DNA of 64,000 nucleotides from Whitmania pigra (lineage: Eukaryota > Annelida > Clitellata > Hirudinida > Haemopidae), in the NCBI GenBank assembly GCA_021613335.1, contig JAJTWR010000383.1, forward strand, positions 330,001 through 394,000, given 5' to 3'. A program made the position numbers and the translations under genes. The notes under the pieces are model-generated. The model was not told the DNA's origin and made no database searches. It was given only the letters and a program-made list of their open reading frames with translations. This document shows positions 58,476-64,000 of this stretch, piece by piece. Each line of letters begins with the position of its first letter. Position 1 is the stretch's first letter.

Positions 58476-58481
58476 AATAAA
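58476..58481 (+). promoter_or_regulatory. AATAAA directly after the gene 4 stop
   Basis: AATAAA 5 bp after the TAA. This is too close to be the likely signal; an ATTAAA in ...TTTCAATTAAAGTTTTGTAC near 58549, at the place matching the signals of genes 3 and the pseudogene, is more probable. Confidence 0.25.
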
Positions 58482-59035
58482 TAATGAATTAAGTCATTGA
58501 TAATGATTTTGAATGCAAAGAATATTTTAGCATATTGATGTTTCAATTAAAGTTTTGTACAAATATTTATGAATGCTTTATAAAATTTCAATGAAAATGA
58601 CAGTAAAAATAACTTAATAGGTTTTACACCTCTTTATTTTACATTGTCATTTAATTTCACAATTGAAAAAACTGATAACTGCCCACACAAATATTTTTGG
58701 TTATGTTGTCGAAACCGCCAGTCCCTTCTCGTGTAAAATGGTAGTGGAATCTTTCTGCCAAATTTGTTACAAAAGGGGGTCATTGTGTATCTGATTGGTG
58801 GAAGCAGAAAACATTTGAGCGACGCTTGACAGTGCCGTGGTTGTCAGTTTGTCTGCCTGGACGTAAAACGCCTAAACCTTATGATTATAGCTGAAAATGG
58901 TTGGTTTCTCAAATAATGAACTTTGTACAGAATTTTATTTAAGAGGCTGGGCAAGCTAATAGCACGTTTCTGTCTTACCCGACAGAGTTCATTCAAACAT
59001 GAATGTAAGATCTTAATATGACATTGAGCTCATCA
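58482..59035. other. Intergenic, no gene seen
   Basis: 3' flank of gene 4 and 5' flank of the following pseudogene. The right part is similar to the flank of gene 5. Confidence 0.45.
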
Positions 59036-59059
59036 GGCGACATCCTTAAAAGTCTGAAC
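59036..59059 (+). promoter_or_regulatory. Conserved upstream block of the pseudogene
   Basis: GGCGACATCCTTAAAAGTCT+GAAC, 138 bp before the pseudogene ATG, within a longer stretch shared with gene 5 (GAGCTCATCAGGCGACAT). Confidence 0.5.
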
Positions 59060-59196
59060 CTTTTTGATGTTTGTGATTTTGTTTTATTTCTATCAAAAAT
59101 TTCGCACGATCTCAACACGTGTTTTGCATTTGCTATTAATAACAAACTTCTAAAACCTTTCGTCAAATATCGTAAAGAAACGTCAGATGATCATTA

Positions 59197-59767
59197 ATGG
59201 ACATCGGTAGTGCACTGGCTCTGGTTGGCGGATGGAAAAGATGGAACTTTTTAATGTAGGTCCTTGTTGGAACAGCCCTGAGTATACCAATAGCTTAACA
59301 GGGTCTTAGTGTTGTCTTTGTCGGTTATTTTGGTTCTTATGATGTAATAAGTTTCATATAATAATAGTGCATTGTGACAAATATTATATGTTATTATTGT
59401 TAAGGAAGGGCAAAGGTTAACCTTAAAAGTTACTAACTCTTAGTTAATATATTTGTTAGCAAATAGCAAAGTTTAACTAAGTTAAAAAATCCAACTTAGT
59501 GTAAAGAAAATATTAGTTAACTTCAGAATATTCACAAAATGCCAAGTTAGCAAATAATTGCTTTCAAACAATTTCTAAATAAAAAAAATCATTTTATTAC
59601 CGATGTGAGACTCTGAGCTTTGGCCATCTTTAATAATCAACATTTTCCTGCTTCTGTTCCTACTCGAGATCATCAACCAGCCCTTACCAGAAACTGCCGA
59701 GGATTGCCACAAGTTGAATGCCAACAAGTTCTTCAATTGTCAGAAGGATGCTTATGAACATTTTTAA
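59197..59767 (+). pseudogene. Truncated SLC22-like pseudogene (exon 1 and end of exon 11)
   Basis: 59197-59323 is exon 1 (MDIGSALALVGGWKRW) with in-frame stops at 59257 and 59296 and a degraded donor g|GTTATT. About 320 bp later, from roughly 59605 to the TAA at 59765-59767, is the end of exon 11 (PLPETAEDCHKLNANKFF, ending DAYEHF as in gene 4). Exons 2-10 are gone. The upstream block and the 3' UTR are kept, so one internal deletion removed the middle of a once complete gene. Sequence between the pieces contains GTTACTAACTCTTAG words like those at 2850. Confidence 0.9.
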
Positions 59768-60141
59768 TCTGAATTAACAATGAATTAAGTTATTGATAAA
59801 ATGTTAATAAAAATCACTGATTTGTATAAATTTGAGAATAAGTTAATAATATTGATTTTGTGGCGACGATTACTTCAGCACATTATAAATGATGTTTAAA
59901 TAAAACATTAGTGCAAAAATTTATCAATGCTTTGAGAAATTTCGATAAAAATGACAATACAAATAACTCAACAATGTTTACTCCTCTACTTTAAATCATT
60001 ATTTAATGTGACATTTGTACAAATAATGAATTCAAAATATTGTTTGTGAGGCTGTGCCAGCTAAGAATATGTTTTGGCCTTAGGCGGCTGAGGTCATTCA
60101 AACGTGAAAGTAAAGTTCTTGATGTGGTTTTGAGCTCATCA
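59768..60141. other. 3' UTR-like tail of the pseudogene and spacer
   Basis: Contains TTTAAATAAAACATTAGTGC, matching the poly(A) region of gene 3, and serves as the uninterrupted version of that 3' UTR. Confidence 0.5.
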
Positions 60142-60165
60142 GGCGACATGCTTAAAAGTCTGAAC
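60142..60165 (+). promoter_or_regulatory. Conserved upstream block of gene 5
   Basis: GGCGACATGCTTAAAAGTCT+GAAC, 111 bp before the gene 5 ATG. Confidence 0.5.
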
Positions 60166-60275
60166 CAAAGGGGTTGTTTTGTTTTATTTCAATCGAAGCT
60201 CTCGAATAATTTCAACACGTGTTTTGCATTTGCTACGAATAACGACCTTCTGAAATATCGTAAAGACAATCATTA

Positions 60276-63200
60276 ATGGACATCGATAGTGCACTGGCTC
60301 TGGTTGGAGGATGGAAAAGATGGAACTTGTTCATGTATGTCCTTGTTGGAACATCCCTGAGTTTACAAATATGTTGGCAGGGTCTTAGCATTGTCTTTGT
60401 CGGTGAGTCTGATTGTGATGATGACATTGGTTGCACATAACAATAACGAAATGTAACAAATATTATAAGTTACTTTTGTCTTATTATCGTTATTGAATTT
60501 ATCTCATTTTTTATCGTGTACAAAACTACGTACAATGACCAGACAACATCTCTGCAGATTACGTAATGATTCTTCACATTTTAAATCAGGATGCTGATTT
60601 CAGATAAGAATGATGCCCTTCGTCTTCGTTTCGATCATGACCACCGATCAATGATACATATGATTTTTTGTTACAGTAAAAACTGGCTCTAATATATATA
60701 TATATATAATCTTTATCTTTGCAGCCAAAACATGACCCTATGAGCAATTTTGCCCTATATTTTTGTGTCTATGTTAAACCATAGGAAATGGTAAACCAAT
60801 CAAAATTGATAATTAGAAGACAATTTATCACATTTTTAACAAGACATAAGAAGAAAATGTTTAAATTAAAAAAAAACCGTGCCTATAGGCAAGGTTTGGA
60901 ACTCTTTCAGGCATGCTTTTATTAAGGTTTGACAGGTTCTTAATTTAGCACGGTCATTAAGCTTCAAATTGTATTACCCCCCCCCAAAAAAAAAATCCGT
61001 TCTTTAAAAAATAAACGTCTCTAGAAGCAGTTTTTCCCTTTATCAAGGTGCCCGTGAAGAAAGTTTTTATTGTATTTTTATTTTAATATAAATCTATTGT
61101 TGTGGCCGTGCATACGCCAAACTTTTACCACGGGTTATCAATTTCAGAGTTAGTGGATCAGTATTGAAACGAAAACCAACTGGCCGACCAACAGGACAAC
61201 TATAACTCCGGCGTCAGTGACCTGACTGTAATTAATTATTATATTTATTGTATTAAATTGTTGCACTTTATTTTATGTCGCGGAGGTGTGAGTTAACGCG
61301 ATGCTGCGTTTTGTTGTCTGTCTGAGCGCAGTAAGACCTTTTGCTGCATGTGTATGCAAGGCGATATGCAGACGACAGTAGAGCTCTTAGGCTGGCGGAG
61401 GTCAGAGAGAATGTTGAGCGAGAGTGACAGACGAGTTTTGAGTTTTATGAAAGGTTTTGTGAGCAACTGTTTTAGAGATTATTGTATGTAATTATTGTTT
61501 AAATATTGGTTGTGTCTATGTTCACATGACATAATATCGTAATATCGTCCGAAGTTACTGCATACTTTCGATTTTCTCACTTCACTAAATCTAGATACAC
61601 TGGATTTTAAGCGGTTAGAATTTGTCAAAACGTTCTACCTTACCTTTTCCCTTCTCACATCAAAACTCGCTAACCTCTCTTTCAGTGACTGCACATACCA
61701 ATCATAAGATAGCACAGGTATAGCTACCATCTGTATGCTGACGATACCAGCATTCATGTACCCGTCTCATCAACCACTATGACAGACCTACAAAATGCTG
61801 ATGAATGTATCCAGAAGATTCAAGACTGGCATCTTGTAAACCAGCTCCAACTGAACCCATCCAAATTCGAAGCCATGATTCTAGACAACCGTCGCTCCCT
61901 ACAGAGACTCAGTGTCGCCTCTGTTCGCATTGCCAACACCAGCATTGAGCTATCCAGCACCATAAAACTGCTCGGGGCTACTCTTGACAGCACTCTTTGC
62001 TTCGAGAGACACGTTTCCACAGTAGTCAGAACATACAGCTATCAACTATGGGCTTTACCATGCCACATCAGGCACTTTCTTACTGTTGATGTGGTCTGCC
62101 GTTGCCTCATCTTGTCAAGGCTCGACTACTGCAACTCCTTTCTACATCAACTATCCTCTGCTTTTCTCCGGAAACTGCAGAGGATTCAAAACAAAGCAGC
62201 CTAACTTGTGGTAGGAGGCGACGCCGAACCAACCGAAGCATTGCTATTAATGCATTGGTTTTCAGTTGCTGATAGAATTAAGGTTGATTTCCAGGCCTTT
62301 CAATGTTACAAAATGGAAAATTATCAACAACGTCAAACCCTTTCACTTAATTAATAACTCATTTAATTGCAGAGATATGAGGTTGGTTATACTGAAGCAA
62401 ATAAATGTTGATCTTTGCAGGATGGGAACCTCCACATTCCTGCGTGAAATCAGCAACCGAGAAGAGTCAAATAAACACCATACACATCGAACTTTCTCAG
62501 ACGTGGTCAAATCTGAGTGTACGAAATCAAGGTCATTTTGATTCAAGATGTTTCGCTGAAAAATACAACAATGAGACTGGTGATTTTTCAATAGTGAAGT
62601 GTAGTAAATGGACATTTGAAAACAATGGTTACCATACTGTCGTCGAAGAGGTATAGATTTTCAGATATTTCTAATATTTTTGGTTTTTCCCACTTTCATT
62701 TTAAAATACATAATTTTACATTTTAAGTCAAATAACTGGGGGATCCTAGTAAAATTCTAATATGATAAATATTATCACTAAACGTTTGTCAGGGAAAGAT
62801 TCGCATAAATTCCTTTGAACTCATGATTCACGTTGGCAGCATAGACATAATTTCAATAAATTTAAAGTGAATTTTTTTTTTAATTTATGCTTCATGTTTA
62901 ATATGCTTACGACAAAAAAAAACATGAAATAATTATGTAATAATTAAAACCTTTTTTCTCGTCCTTCCGTCAGTGGGGTTTCGTCTGCGATTTGAACTAT
63001 ATGGCCGAATTGTCTCAAACCTTCTACCAATTGGGTTCAATAATTGGAAATATTTTTTCCTTCCTAATGGATTGGTATGGTCGAAAGAGTCTCCATATCA
63101 TCACCCACATCTGCATCTGCATCATTGGTTTGATCAACGCTTATTCGATAAACTACGTAATGTTTGCTCTGAGTAAAGTCATTCTGGGATTACTCGTAGA

Positions 63201-64000
63201 GGCAAGAAATGTATATACACATATAATTCATAACCAAAGATATGCTAGCTTTATTAATCATTCCTTAAAGATATTTGATTTGGCAATCTTACACTGTAAT
63301 ATCATTTTCTGTGATTAACAAAAATAATAAAATTTCCGCCTAATAAAACCGTAAGGCCGAAATCAGTAAATCACTAGATAACAAATTTAAGGATCACATT
63401 TTGAAGTAAGATCATATACAGTAAAAGCTGCAAAACATCTTGATTGAGGGGGAAAGATGTCTAAGGACTTTCTAAGAATAGATTTTTTGTTTTACAATTT
63501 TAGTCTTAATTAAAGTATTAAATTAATAAACTGCCAAATTTTAATAAAATCCAATCTGAAATGGTTCCAAAACATGCTTATAAGACACATTTTTAAAAGT
63601 AAAATAAAATTATTTGAAAGTGGGCGATAAAGTATCTTAAGGAATTGACCCGGGAACAAACTAGTAAGTTAACTAATAAGTTTATTAGAGCAAATATTCA
63701 TTTAACGGAACTGAACAACCGACTTTTTCAACCTCGGGCTCCTCAAAGCTGTCAACCACCAAAATGCTTATGTTAATTTCAGCCAAGGTCTCCTCAGCAC
63801 CGTCCTCATCACCCAGCTCATCCCTCAGCTCCTCCCCTATTGCTCACATGGAAGCAACGCTTTGATTTCTCCCAAAGTGCTTCCACTTGCCATTTAATCG
63901 GTTTTCGTATCAACCGATGATTCAGGAATTTGTTGCTTTGAATGGAGGATGTGAAACAACTTATGACAATGAGCTTTGTTTCTACACATATGATCTTACA
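60276..64000 (+). CDS. SLC22-like organic ion transporter, array gene 5 (3' cut by window)
   Basis: Exons seen: 60276-60402, 62421-62650, 62974-63201; the rest lies beyond the right edge. The 195 visible residues are open and in phase. N terminus MDIDSALALVGGWKRWNLFM; loop exon begins GWEPPHSC with several Asn sequons; exon 3 begins WGFVCDLNYMAELSQ. The MFS loop motif reads DWYGRK (152-157), so the usually invariant first Arg is Trp. The exon 3 donor is GAG|GCAAGA, a GC donor shared with gene 4. Intron 1 is 2 kb and holds a LINE fragment. No exon 4 is seen up to 64000, making intron 3 at least 0.8 kb, longer than in the other copies. Function may be altered or lost. Confidence 0.85.
61720..62340 (+). 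mobile_element. LINE reverse-transcriptase fragment in intron 1 of gene 5
   Basis: The + strand frame includes the RT catalytic motif YADD (61734-61745), then NQLQLNPSKFEAMIL, KLLGATLDSTLCFERHV, LILSRLDYCNSFLHQL and RKLQRIQNKAA, a stop at 62202-62204, then LHWF-type sequence in the continuing frame. This order is typical of the C-terminal half of CR1/jockey-like LINE RTs. It is 5'-truncated and has stops. Confidence 0.85.
63202..64000. other. Intron 3 of gene 5, no exon seen
   Basis: AT-rich to about 63700, then a less AT-rich stretch with CTCCTC/CAGCTC words. On the minus strand an acidic open stretch (about 63670-63840, ELRDELGDEDGAEETLAEI) is seen but not recognised. It could be part of a transposon. 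Confidence 0.4.

Noticed and set aside
63670..63840. Acidic minus-strand open stretch near the right edge
   Set aside because: Preceded by an in-frame stop, no start or splice context, family not recognised. Kept only as a remark.

Overview
The window is animal nuclear DNA: AT-rich, with spliced genes, long ATT/GAT microsatellites, and relics of hAT, Merlin and piggyBac transposons, LINEs and a tRNA-derived SINE. The split class A receptor and a tandem family of solute carriers suggest an invertebrate, probably a lophotrochozoan such as an annelid. The taxon is inference; nothing here fixes the species.

Layout. At 1-1042 (+) lies the 3' end of a gene I do not recognise. At 3441-4946 (-) is a two-exon rhodopsin-type receptor of 447 aa. 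From 5 to 23 kb there is no convincing gene: a decayed hAT element (8486-9714), a hAT transposase relic (18.6-19.2 kb), tandem repeats and very large trinucleotide microsatellites.

From 23.4 kb to the right edge is a head-to-tail array of SLC22-type (organic cation/anion/carnitine) transporter genes on the + strand. Four are complete. Each has 11 exons with the same intron phases in all copies, and codes for 578-588 aa: gene 1 (23434-29062), gene 2 (33712-38431), gene 3 (41124-46634) and gene 4 (51261-58471). Gene 5 (from 60276) runs off the edge after exon 3. Between them lie an orphan first exon (31587-31713), a relic of exons 10-11 (50514-50792) and a pseudogene reduced to exon 1 plus the end of exon 11 (59197-59767). 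Most of exon 11 is nearly identical in all four complete genes although the rest has diverged, which points to gene conversion. Exon 6, the cytoplasmic linker, is the fastest changing part.

Transposons have entered introns and UTRs of the array. The most striking is a foldback-like element (31864-33474) with arms of short degenerate repeats, a 9-bp direct flank, 90-bp inner inverted repeats and a hAT transposase remnant inside. Others are a hAT nested inside another hAT in intron 5 of gene 4, a 735-bp hAT MITE in the 3' UTR of gene 3, a SINE in intron 10 of gene 3, and LINE fragments in first introns. A short block, GGCRACATnnTTAAAAGTCTGAAC or close to it, is conserved 90-190 bp upstream of five of the first exons and is a candidate core promoter. 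The transporters probably form a locally expanded set of plasma-membrane carriers for small organic ions; their substrates cannot be read from the sequence.
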